From positions 1 to 25,119 of the IMG/VR virus record IMGVR_UViG_3300007558_000004: DNA of 25,119 bases. One strand, given 5' to 3'. Below, one piece after another: positions 15,448 to 22,252 of the stretch; the stretch's first letter is position 1; every line of letters starts with the position of its first letter. Made by a program: the position numbers and the translations under genes. Source of the stretch: a virus. Below the pieces are notes generated by a model. The model had not been told where the DNA came from. It searched no databases and saw nothing but the letters and a program-made list of their open reading frames with translations.

Positions 15448-17445
15448 TTATCGGATAGGGCAAGCACCAGTGGCACAGGCTTCGTCCGACAGGTCATCAG
15501 TTGTAGCAAGGTTGGTCAGATCGACAGGCCACAGGTTGTTGGCATAGTCGTAGTACTTCTCCTTGGTGACAACTTCCTGCGGTAGGTAGGCATAACCAAG
15601 ATCCTCTGCTGTCTTGGTAGGATCGTTACGGTAGATGAACGACACACCAACATAGCTGTCCCAGTTCTCCAGAATCCAGTTGACAATAGCCTCGACCTCA
15701 GATGGGTCATAGCTGATAGTAACAGAACAGTTGTGGTCTACGTAGTTGTCCATCATGAACTTGTAACGTTCAAGCTGCAGGAGTGCTGTCTCTACGTTTA
15801 CCTCAACACCATCAACAACATCAAACTTAACGTCATCGTAGACCGCAGGGAACGTGACCAATACGCTGTCAGGTTCAAAGGGCTTGTCAACGATCTTGTA
15901 ACCAGCCTGACGAAGTGTCGGAATGATTTCGTCATGCTTAGAGAATGTGACGTTGTTGAAGATGTACTTACCGAGTGGCTTGTGTACACCCTCAGTGGTG
16001 TCCATGATCTTAGACAGGGTTCCTGATGGCTTGACTGTTGTGACTGCCTTAGCCCGTGGTAGGCCCAGCTCGTCAGCCATGGAGTGAGCACCCTTCTGTG
16101 CTTCCTTACGGAGTGTCTTAACCATGTCCTCAAGGTTATTGTAGCCTTTGTGTGCATCAATAAACTTAACGATACCAGTAGCACCAACACCACACAGCCG
16201 CAGGAACTCGTTAAGCTCATGCCAAGAACGCTGCAGTACACCATCATCAAGATCAACACAGGTCTGACGATAGTTAGCACGGGCGGAAATGTAGACAGCA
16301 CGTTGGAGTCCACCAAAGTCGGTGATGAACTTACCCCAGTCAATCTCAACCAGATTACAGAACGACTTGTTACCTAGCAGAATTTCAGCACACGGGTTAA
16401 CACCCTTGAACCAAGGTGCTCGTTTCTTAGCTGCCTCACCATTGATGAAACCTGGTTCAGAACCACCAGCCTCAACCATCTTGTCGAAGATGTAACGTAG
16501 TTCCCAGTTAGTCGGCTTGTTCCAGAACACAATAGAATTGTTGGACTGCTGACGGTGGGCATTGTCGTACAGCCAGAAGTCTTTCTTTGCGGAGATAAAG
16601 TCGTCAATCTCCGCATCTGTTACTGGCATTAGGGCGATCTCAGCAGAACGACGAGACGATAGTGTAGTACCGAGGTGGTTCAACAGGTCGAGGATGTCGA
16701 TACGTGTCAGGAGTTTACCAGCACGTTTATTCATAAGATCGGTAATTCGTTTGAATGCTACCGAGATAGTCTCGTCACCAGAACTGATCCAGCCGTAACC
16801 CTTGAGACGGATACCTGCAGCACGGACCTCAGAGAAGTCGATGACAACGACATCAACCGCTTCCTTGAGTGCCATGATTTTACCGATAGCCTTGGCCCAA
16901 GCCTCAGCACTGTCACCTACAGTAAGGTGCCACACAGTATTACCATCACGGTTGTACTGCTTGGTCATATTACGTTCATGACCCTTACCGTCACCCGTCT
17001 GCTTCTTTGAGCGGATGATCTCTACATCGACAGGCTTAACAAAACCGTTGAGAGTACCAACGACAGGCTCGAAGCCTACACCACAGCCCTGCAGGAGAAG
17101 CCAGAAGGCGTCAACCACGTCATGGACAGTCTCAACACGACCGAAAGAACAGTTGAATTGTGATGCCTCACGGTTCTTCGATACGTCAGTACCACCGAGC
17201 CACAGTGTACGACCAGACACAGTAGCCTTACGATCAAGCATAAGCTCACGCAGTTCGTTAAGCTCAAGGGTTTCCTCAAGCACGAGGGGTGCACCCTTAG
17301 CACGTTCCCACAGCCACTGCTGATGACCGATAACTCGGCCAACCGTCTCTTCCCACGTCTCAAACGTACCATCATCCTTAGGACGATTGTATGTGCGGCG
17401 GGTTACGACTTGAGCACGGGTGGAGAATTGTTGACGGTTGTCCAT
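15448..17445 (-). CDS. nrdJ: Adenosylcobalamin-dependent (class II) ribonucleotide reductase
   Basis: This protein of about 665 residues reduces ribonucleotides (most likely triphosphates) to deoxynucleotides with a radical made from coenzyme B12. It aligns with the monomeric class II type. A first redox cysteine is in FNCSF (about Cys98), the active-site motif is NPCAEI (Asn350, radical Cys352, Glu354), and the second redox cysteine is in SFCNLVE (about Cys363). The spacing of 11 between the last two cysteines matches Lactobacillus RTPR. The C-terminus (CATGACPIR) has the C-x4-C pair that hands over electrons. No class I small subunit gene is seen. I use ATG 17445, with agaggt about eight bases upstream and only one base after the DUF1127 stop; an earlier ATG at 17475 would overlap that gene. 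Confidence 0.93.
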   Translation of the reverse strand: MDNRQQFSTRAQVVTRRTYNRPKDDGTFETWEETVGRVIGHQQWLWERAKGAPLVLEETLELNELRELMLDRKATVSGRTLWLGGTDVSKNREASQFNCSFGRVETVHDVVDAFWLLLQGCGVGFEPVVGTLNGFVKPVDVEIIRSKKQTGDGKGHERNMTKQYNRDGNTVWHLTVGDSAEAWAKAIGKIMALKEAVDVVVIDFSEVRAAGIRLKGYGWISSGDETISVAFKRITDLMNKRAGKLLTRIDILDLLNHLGTTLSSRRSAEIALMPVTDAEIDDFISAKKDFWLYDNAHRQQSNNSIVFWNKPTNWELRYIFDKMVEAGGSEPGFINGEAAKKRAPWFKGVNPCAEILLGNKSFCNLVEIDWGKFITDFGGLQRAVYISARANYRQTCVDLDDGVLQRSWHELNEFLRLCGVGATGIVKFIDAHKGYNNLEDMVKTLRKEAQKGAHSMADELGLPRAKAVTTVKPSGTLSKIMDTTEGVHKPLGKYIFNNVTFSKHDEIIPTLRQAGYKIVDKPFEPDSVLVTFPAVYDDVKFDVVDGVEVNVETALLQLERYKFMMDNYVDHNCSVTISYDPSEVEAIVNWILENWDSYVGVSFIYRNDPTKTAEDLGYAYLPQEVVTKEKYYDYANNLWPVDLTNLATTDDLSDEACATGACPIR

Positions 17446-17446
17446 G

Positions 17447-17638
17447 TTACTTACCTCTTTTTTCTTTGTCTTCATTTAGCCATATGATACGGTCGATATC
17501 ACCACGATTGATACCAATGTCAGAAAGTTCTTTGTCAGACATGGCGTTCAACTCTTTGATGATCCTTCTGTGGTGTCTCCACGTCATTACAAAACGTACA
17601 AAACGCACCAGCCAGTTTTTGTTAATTATCTTGGTCAT
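17447..17638 (-). CDS. DUF1127 domain protein
   Basis: This is a 63-residue protein with a basic, amphipathic N-terminal helix (WLVRFVRFVMTWRHHRRI) and the DUF1127 core ELNAMSDKELSDIGINRGDI at about residues 29-48. DUF1127 proteins are abundant in alphaproteobacteria, where members have been tied to RNA binding and turnover and to stress or phosphate responses. Here it is the gene directly before RNR (one base between) and shares ATGA with the end of mazG, so it is made with both. A ggag site lies seven bases before its start. Host origin is likely. It might modulate host mRNA, but that is inference. Confidence 0.85.
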   Translation of the reverse strand: MTKIINKNWLVRFVRFVMTWRHHRRIIKELNAMSDKELSDIGINRGDIDRIIWLNEDKEKRGK

Positions 17639-18012
17639 CTGTTATCTCCTGATCCTTTGAGAACACCACGCTCTTGTCTGTCATCAAGCTTCTTGATGTT
17701 CATTTCTACTACGTAACCAAGGTGCTTGCCGAAGTAGTTTGACAGAGCAGTTGTGTAGAACAAAACGTCACCTAGTTCCTTGATGATCTCGTCAGGGGTG
17801 ACCTTGTTACTATCTCTGATCTGTTTCTTGATCTTCTCAGCAACCTCACCAGCCTCACCAACGAGGCCAAGTACGTTCTCAACCAAGCGGGCCTGACCTG
17901 CTGTGATGATCTTACCCTCTACCCAGTCACTGTAGTCTTTGAAGGCTGCTTGCGTAGTCCTCTCAAAGAGATCGTAGTAGCCAAACATGTCCAAGTCTGT
18001 TTCGTTAATCAT
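17635..18012 (-). CDS. MazG-like nucleotide pyrophosphohydrolase
   Basis: This protein of about 125 residues has the all-alpha NTP pyrophosphatase pattern. The metal-binding motif is E53-x-x-E56 (GLVGEAGEVAEKIKK), followed by E79-x-x-D82 (KELGDVLFYTTALSN). A final NIKKLDDRQERG, typical of MazG-like phage proteins, then follows. It would hydrolyse nucleoside triphosphates to monophosphates and diphosphate; possible targets are non-canonical nucleotides or ppGpp-like alarmones. I place the start at ATG 18012, which overlaps the upstream stop (ATGA). An in-frame ATG at 18030 would add six residues. The genes next to it (DUF1127, RNR) form one unit. Confidence 0.87.
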   Translation of the reverse strand: MINETDLDMFGYYDLFERTTQAAFKDYSDWVEGKIITAGQARLVENVLGLVGEAGEVAEKIKKQIRDSNKVTPDEIIKELGDVLFYTTALSNYFGKHLGYVVEMNIKKLDDRQERGVLKGSGDNR

Positions 18013-18194
18013 TCTTCCAACATTCCCCATGCTTCCATATCAGCGTCTGTACTGAAGTATTCGTCAAGGTCTATAAGACCCTCGTCAATTAAGAACCTAA
18101 TGACGAACTCTTCTGTGATTTCGTTTTGCTCAAGTATAAGAACGATACCGTAGTTCTCTACAAGAGCGGCTACTTTACTATCAAGATCAAACAA
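18009..18194 (-). CDS. Small acidic phage protein with TTG start
   Basis: This 61-residue acidic protein begins MFDLDSKVAALVENYGIVLI and has the segment EQNEITEEFVIRFLIDEGLI followed by a polar end (YFSTDADMEAWG). It starts with TTG at 18194. That start is supported by a strong ggagg seven bases upstream, the best in this neighbourhood, and by the lack of an ATG near it. Similar short proteins before MazG or replication genes are known to me from marine podoviruses, without function. It ends in ATGA overlap with mazG. Confidence 0.75.
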   Translation of the reverse strand: MFDLDSKVAALVENYGIVLILEQNEITEEFVIRFLIDEGLIDLDEYFSTDADMEAWGMLEE

Positions 18195-18217
18195 GGTTAA
18201 ACCTCCATATCAACACG

Positions 18218-18409
18218 TCAAGAGGAGATTATAATTGGTTCGATTGACGTTGAGAAGTGTTTAACCATCCCGTAAGCCTCATCAAATGTTTCGACATAGA
18301 CATCCTCAGTGTATAACTCACCATTAATTTCAAGGAGACACACAAGAAAGTAACCGTACTCTTCGTCCTCGTAAGGACCATCGACTATACGATGTATCAT
18401 GATGGTCAT
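18218..18409 (-). CDS. Small acidic conserved phage protein
   Basis: This protein of about 63 residues has the motif IHRIVDGPYEDEEYGYFLVC, then LLEINGELYTEDVYVETFDE and a final helix-like AYGMVKHFSTSIEP. The alternating pattern suggests a small beta sheet with one helix. I recognise related short proteins in cyanophages and other marine phages, without function. The start ATG 18409 overlaps the endonuclease I stop (ATGA) and has ggag eight bases upstream. An in-frame start at 18430 would add seven residues but has weaker support. It is a member of the replication transcript. Confidence 0.75.
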   Translation of the reverse strand: MTIMIHRIVDGPYEDEEYGYFLVCLLEINGELYTEDVYVETFDEAYGMVKHFSTSIEPIIISS

Positions 18410-18774
18410 TTCTTTTTCTCCTTTAACCACTCTAGTGGTATTGTTTCTTGTGCGTAGAGGTAGCCATGTTTATCACACCACATAGCATACGTTGTCTTTG
18501 AACCCTTTGACAGCCTAGCGTTTTGGTTAGAGAAGACAAACCTTATGTCTAGTTCTGGATGCTGCTGTTTTATCATCAGGTGCTTCATCCTGTCTGAAGC
18601 AATGAAACGACCCTTTGTCTCTACGATGATACCGTTGTCTAGTACAAAGTCAGGTGTGTAAGTCTTCTGTCTCGTGTCTATCCAAGGTATCCTGGTCTTC
18701 TCATACTCAAACGAGACCCCTCTTATTTTGAGGAATCCCGCTGTTCTCTTTTCTAGTCCTGATCTGAAGCGCAT
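18406..18774 (-). CDS. Endonuclease I (T7 gp3-like Holliday junction resolvase)
   Basis: This 122-residue protein aligns along its length with T7 endonuclease I. FRSGLEKR near the N-terminus gives the first catalytic Glu (E8). YTPDFVLDNGIIVETKG gives D42, E52 and K54, the metal-binding set that in T7 is E20, D55, E65 and K67. QQHPELDIRFVFSN, the KGSKTTYAMWCDKHG segment and IPLEWLKE match as well. The enzyme cuts branched DNA and helps break down host DNA. It is slightly shorter than T7 gp3 (149 residues) because both ends are trimmed. The start has ggag about eight bases upstream and lies inside the exonuclease gene (22-base overlap). Confidence 0.95.
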   Translation of the reverse strand: MRFRSGLEKRTAGFLKIRGVSFEYEKTRIPWIDTRQKTYTPDFVLDNGIIVETKGRFIASDRMKHLMIKQQHPELDIRFVFSNQNARLSKGSKTTYAMWCDKHGYLYAQETIPLEWLKEKKK

Positions 18775-19469
18775 ACAGGAGGCTCCCAGATATCACCAAC
18801 ACTACGTCTAAGCCAGAGTAACCTACCGTTCTCTGTCACACGATCAACATCGTTGTCGTATTCTTCAAGGACCCGTAAGTAGGCATCACACTCAGACGTG
18901 ATACCATCCAGTATCTTACTTGCCTTGACAGGACCTACTCGAAACAAACCAATGATGTTGTCAGCACTATCACCAGTCAGTATCTGTGAGTAGAAGAACT
19001 TCATACCGTCAAACTCAGACACTGTGGTCCAAGTATGTTTGACAGGATTGAAGTGGGAGCAGGGCAACTGCATCATGTCCTTGTCTACAGAGATAACAGT
19101 GCAGTCATAGTCAAAGCTACATGCTGCGATACCGATAAGATCATCTGCTTCTTCACCAGAGGATACGACAGCACCCCAGTTATCTACCATGTGCTTTCTT
19201 ACATCAGCAAGGTAGCGTGGTTTTTCTACACCCTCTCGGTTACCCTTGTATGGTGCAGTTACAGCGATATCGTAACGGAAGTTACCCTTGCCTGTAAGGA
19301 ATAGTTGGAACTGCTCGTTACTATCTTGGTCGTAATCCCAGAGGACTTCTGATAGAGCCTCGGTTAGGATGTCGTCAACCTTTTCAAGTGCATCGTCAAG
19401 CTCATCATTCTCACAGGAGAACGCAGCACGATATGCAAAGATATCACCATCGATTAGAATGTTATCCAT
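18753..19469 (-). CDS. 5'-3' exonuclease (T7 gp6-like, FEN family)
   Basis: This 238-residue protein has the acidic metal-binding residues of flap/5' nucleases in the right order: D7 and D9 (ILIDGDIFAYRAAF), E106 to D110 (SGEEADDLIG), D129 and D131 (VISVDKDM), and D167/D170 (TGDSADNI). A helix-hairpin-helix element (GLFRVGPVKASKIL) follows. It matches the role of T7 gp6, which removes RNA primers, makes recombination substrates and degrades host DNA to nucleotides. T7 gp6 is 300 residues. A Shine-Dalgarno aggag lies five bases before the ATG. The 3' end overlaps endonuclease I, so the two nucleases are coupled. Confidence 0.93.
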   Translation of the reverse strand: MDNILIDGDIFAYRAAFSCENDELDDALEKVDDILTEALSEVLWDYDQDSNEQFQLFLTGKGNFRYDIAVTAPYKGNREGVEKPRYLADVRKHMVDNWGAVVSSGEEADDLIGIAACSFDYDCTVISVDKDMMQLPCSHFNPVKHTWTTVSEFDGMKFFYSQILTGDSADNIIGLFRVGPVKASKILDGITSECDAYLRVLEEYDNDVDRVTENGRLLWLRRSVGDIWEPPVCASDQD

Positions 19470-19519
19470 AGTCTCTCCTATTGGAGCAGTTTAGCCACAT
19501 GCTCAGGTGAGGGAGAGAC

Positions 19520-20014
19520 TTACCAGCCGTTGTTAGAAGCACCAGCAGATGCTACGAATGGTACGTGTTCAATAACACCAACACGTTCTAGTTTGACAGA
19601 GGCGGTAGAACCCTCACCGTAGATCGAAATCTTTACGGCGACAGAGCTGGAGTTACCGATATCACCATCAGCAGAATAGGACCAAGGCTCGTTGGTCATA
19701 CCCTTGGTGACAACAGGTGCACCACCGAGGTTATCATAACCAGACGGGTGAACGTTGGGACGCTTGAGTTTCATACCACGCTTACCGTCAGCGAAGTCGT
19801 AGGATTTAATCATCTGATTGCCCATGGAAACTTCTGGGAAACCAGCCTTGATCATCTCGTCAATGACTTCTTCCGAGTCGGGGATGAAGATCATGTTGAA
19901 CTGACCGTTTGTTTTCTCGTGATACTCCGAGTCATCCATGTTCTCTTTGAAGATTTTGGCCCAGTAAGCCTTGCCCTTGAACACGCCGTAAGTAGTTTTC
20001 TTTGCCTTAGCCAT
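19520..20014 (-). CDS. Single-stranded DNA-binding protein (T7 gp2.5-like), without acidic tail
   Basis: This 164-residue protein resembles T7 gp2.5. A basic N-terminus leads into an OB-fold-like set of strands with FNMIFIPDSEEVIDEMIKAG. Later strands are GMKLKRPNVHPSGY and VAVKISIYGEGSTASVKLER, the last aligning with gp2.5 VGASVKLQLE. It should coat single-stranded DNA at the fork. T7 gp2.5 (232 residues) continues into a long acidic tail ending in Phe that contacts polymerase and helicase. Here the protein stops soon after the OB-fold at SAGASNNGW, with no acidic stretch. The gene follows polymerase, with a 34-residue ORF and a possible promoter between. The aaaggag Shine-Dalgarno is strong. 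Confidence 0.88.
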   Translation of the reverse strand: MAKAKKTTYGVFKGKAYWAKIFKENMDDSEYHEKTNGQFNMIFIPDSEEVIDEMIKAGFPEVSMGNQMIKSYDFADGKRGMKLKRPNVHPSGYDNLGGAPVVTKGMTNEPWSYSADGDIGNSSSVAVKISIYGEGSTASVKLERVGVIEHVPFVASAGASNNGW

Positions 20015-20016
20015 TG

Positions 20017-20121
20017 TTAAGCTCCTTTAGCTTGAGTACGGAAAGTAATAAGTACGATTGCCTTGTATGTCAAGTACAAAAGTACAGGAAAAAGACCTAA
20101 TACTAGATCAGTGAGTGTCAT
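20017..20121 (-). CDS. 34-residue single-pass membrane protein
   Basis: A short ORF fills the gap between polymerase and SSB. It starts with ATG 20121, inside the last codons of the polymerase, and ends with TAA two bases before the SSB start. The protein begins MTLTDLVLGLFPVLLYLTYK, continues with AIVLITFRTQ and ends AKGA. It is one hydrophobic helix with a basic end. An excellent Shine-Dalgarno (ggaagga) lies six to seven bases before the ATG, inside the polymerase gene, which supports real translation. No family is recognised. It might be a membrane anchor or a small toxin-like or regulatory peptide. Confidence 0.6.
   Translation of the reverse strand: MTLTDLVLGLFPVLLYLTYKAIVLITFRTQAKGA
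20045..20073 (-). promoter_or_regulatory. Possible sigma-70-type promoter for the SSB gene
   Basis: On the - strand a perfect TTGACA (20073-20068) is followed after exactly 17 bases by TATTAC (20050-20045), four of six matches to TATAAT. The predicted start, about 20038, leaves a leader of roughly 25 bases before SSB with its Shine-Dalgarno. The region also has four AGTAC pentamers (starting 20035, 20051, 20073, 20081 on the + strand). It overlaps the 34-residue ORF. Confidence 0.45.
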
Positions 20122-21151
20122 ACCAGTTCCTTCCAATGTCAGATGATCCTGCTAGAGGGCAGAACATGTTGAACTTCTTGCCAGTCTCTTCGATAGACTG
20201 TCGTTGTAGTAGTGCCAAACGTTCAGCCGTAGCCATATCACCACTAACCTCTGTCTGCCATTCGTCATGGGGCCAGGTTACAAGCTTGTAGTTGATCCCC
20301 TCCTCGGTTGCTTTCTTATTCCAGCGGAGAGCAGAGTGTTTCATGATCGTGCTCTCCCCGTTCTGTAACATACCAGCTAGTGTCTTGTGCTCTGACGGAA
20401 CGATAACCTTACGACCATCAAGTCCCTTGAACCAGCCACGCTTTGCAACGTGTGGTATGATGTTGTTCTTTAGGTCAGCAAGGCCAGTGATGGAGTTGGT
20501 GAAGTTCTCAACAGCCTCAGCAGCCTCACGCTGATTAACCCGAAGGATTTGTGCAACCTTACCGTTACCAGCACCAAGAAGGAATGCGTAGATGAATGTC
20601 TTTGCGTCATCACGGGTTACATGGCTAATGCCAAGAGCCTTCTTGTTTAGGTTGTGGATGTCGGTCTCGTCCTCCTTCTTTCCTGATATGATAGCGTGAA
20701 CATACTCCTCAGACTTCATAAGGTGGGCAAGTATGCGAAGCTGAATACCCTCAGCGTCCGTCCCGACGAGGTAACTACCCTCTGGTACACACCAGAGTTT
20801 ACGGAAGTCTCCATCATACTTTGCTTTAACAGCGTCAACAGCCGTTCTGGGTTGCCCGTGAAAAGCTGAGGGGATGTTGGCTTGGTTTGGCGCACTGTGT
20901 GCCATTCGTCCAGTCCAAGCTCCGATGTGTGTAAAGCGTCCATGAATACGTCCATCCTTTTCATTGTAGTGACCAAGCCATTCCACCAAGCTTGATCGTC
21001 TTCCTTCGAGAGTGAGCCACTCAGCAAGGTTCTTTGCACCCTCAGGTGCGAACTCAGGAAGAGTGCTGAGGTTTACCTCAGATAGTGTCCAACCATACCG
21101 CTCGAACTTAGCGCCACGCTCTTCGGTTAGCCCTTTGCTTTTCACGTTCAT
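20108..21151 (-). CDS. DNA polymerase family A, polymerase domain (C-terminal part, split gene)
   Basis: This 347-residue frame carries the complete polymerase active site of a T7-like family A enzyme. Motif A is LVGTDAEGIQLRILAHLM, motif B is RDDAKTFIYAFLLGAG, and motif C is WPHDEWQ. Other matches to T7 gp5 are GRIHGRFTHIGAWTGRMAHS, the KGLDGRKV stretch and the end NWYDTH (T7 NWAICH). It overlaps the exonuclease-domain frame by 44 bases and is +1 relative to it. The ATG at 21151 has an aaagga about ten bases before it, so it can be translated on its own. A +1 frameshift in the overlap would join both parts into one enzyme of about 640 residues (T7 gp5: 704). Confidence 0.93.
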   Translation of the reverse strand: MNVKSKGLTEERGAKFERYGWTLSEVNLSTLPEFAPEGAKNLAEWLTLEGRRSSLVEWLGHYNEKDGRIHGRFTHIGAWTGRMAHSAPNQANIPSAFHGQPRTAVDAVKAKYDGDFRKLWCVPEGSYLVGTDAEGIQLRILAHLMKSEEYVHAIISGKKEDETDIHNLNKKALGISHVTRDDAKTFIYAFLLGAGNGKVAQILRVNQREAAEAVENFTNSITGLADLKNNIIPHVAKRGWFKGLDGRKVIVPSEHKTLAGMLQNGESTIMKHSALRWNKKATEEGINYKLVTWPHDEWQTEVSGDMATAERLALLQRQSIEETGKKFNMFCPLAGSSDIGRNWYDTH

Positions 21152-22013
21152 ATTCGATATGTCCTTTCGTCTTTTCTACTGGCTCCCATCCTGCTTCCCA
21201 CAGTCGGTCTATCCGCTGTTTCGGTGAGGCTGGATTAAAAGAAACAAAGTCGTAGCAGTGTAAGTCAGGGGGGTTAACAGAGTTATCAACCTTTGTCATT
21301 ACATATTTACTACGGGCGTTATCAACTGACGCCACAGGGGTGTTGTCTTTCTTGAGACGGTACTTGATCGTGTTGACTACCTCAAGCTTAGGAGGGAAGT
21401 CCTGCTGGAACCCTGTCTCAAGCTCCTCCATACGTGCCTTGATAACGTCAAGCATTGACAGGGCTAGGGTCTGGTTAAAGTAGAACCCGTTCTCTGTCAT
21501 CTGCTCACACAGCCGCTGGATTTGATGCTCACACTTGAGTGCTTCCTGCCACTCAGGGTCTTCGATAACTTTACGGAACTTGTTGTAAAGCTCAACAGTC
21601 ACCGTCACGTCTTGGTGACAGTAGTCAATCATCTCTTGGTTAAGGTGGGACCAGTCAGAGTAATCAGTCTTGTAGTTACCAAGTCTCTGGCCCCACGCCT
21701 TTAGGCTATGACCACCCTCAACACTGAAGTCAACTAGACGAGATACGATCAGGGTGTCGATCACTTTGTCATAGTCAATATTAACACCATCAAGCATACG
21801 ATTAAGGACTGGAACATCAAAACCGATACCGTTGTGCAGTACGAAACGATCAGCATCAGCGATGTAGTCAATGAACCGTTGTCTCTCTTCTGGTATGGTG
21901 TCAACATTAAGAAACTGATTCTTCTCACCACTGCTGGTATCTTGGGTGCAGATAACCCATATGCGTCTAGCATCAAGGGCGTCCGTCTCTATATCCATAG
22001 CGACTATCTTCAT
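21108..22013 (-). CDS. DNA polymerase family A, 3'-5' exonuclease and thumb (N-terminal part, split gene)
   Basis: This 301-residue frame carries the proofreading exonuclease: Exo I MDIETDALD (Asp/Glu pair), Exo II FVLHNGIGFDVPVLNRML, and Exo III MIDYCHQDVTVTVELYN with Tyr and Asp. All metal-binding residues appear intact. The later part matches the T7 gp5 thumb, including FVSFNPASPKQRIDRLWEAG. It then ends in a stretch that no longer resembles the family (about the last 10 residues), since the frame leaves the homologous path. The palm and fingers continue in the overlapping downstream frame. Its start ATG shares ATGA with the stop of the upstream small membrane protein. In T7 both domains are one protein. 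Confidence 0.93.
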   Translation of the reverse strand: MKIVAMDIETDALDARRIWVICTQDTSSGEKNQFLNVDTIPEERQRFIDYIADADRFVLHNGIGFDVPVLNRMLDGVNIDYDKVIDTLIVSRLVDFSVEGGHSLKAWGQRLGNYKTDYSDWSHLNQEMIDYCHQDVTVTVELYNKFRKVIEDPEWQEALKCEHQIQRLCEQMTENGFYFNQTLALSMLDVIKARMEELETGFQQDFPPKLEVVNTIKYRLKKDNTPVASVDNARSKYVMTKVDNSVNPPDLHCYDFVSFNPASPKQRIDRLWEAGWEPVEKTKGHIEYEREKQRANRRAWR

Positions 22014-22252
22014 TCCTCTTCATCCTCATCAGGCTCGAACATTACTAGAACCAACGTACTTACCACATCATACGGCCAGATCATAGCCCTAAACTTAATA
22101 GCACTATCGTCTGCCTCTAACTCCATTACTTGTAGCAAAGCAGACACAAGCAGGTGGTGGTTAACAGCTCCTAAAAAGTAGATGACTGATGAGATCCAAA
22201 CCAGAGGGGGCACACCAAGGATAAGGTCTAGGACTGGTTGTAAGACTTCCAT
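22010..22252 (-). CDS. Small membrane-associated protein between helicase and polymerase
   Basis: This 80-residue protein has a hydrophobic N-terminal half, LILGVPPLVWISSVIYFLGA and then NHHLLVSALLQVME, consistent with one or two membrane segments. A short second hydrophobic stretch near the end (VSTLVLVMF) and a strongly acidic C-terminus (EPDEDEEE) follow. It overlaps both neighbours by four bases (ATGA at each end), so it is tightly coupled to the helicase and polymerase. No family is recognised. Tethering the replication machinery to the membrane is one idea, but nothing in the sequence tests it. Confidence 0.7.
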   Translation of the reverse strand: MEVLQPVLDLILGVPPLVWISSVIYFLGAVNHHLLVSALLQVMELEADDSAIKFRAMIWPYDVVSTLVLVMFEPDEDEEE

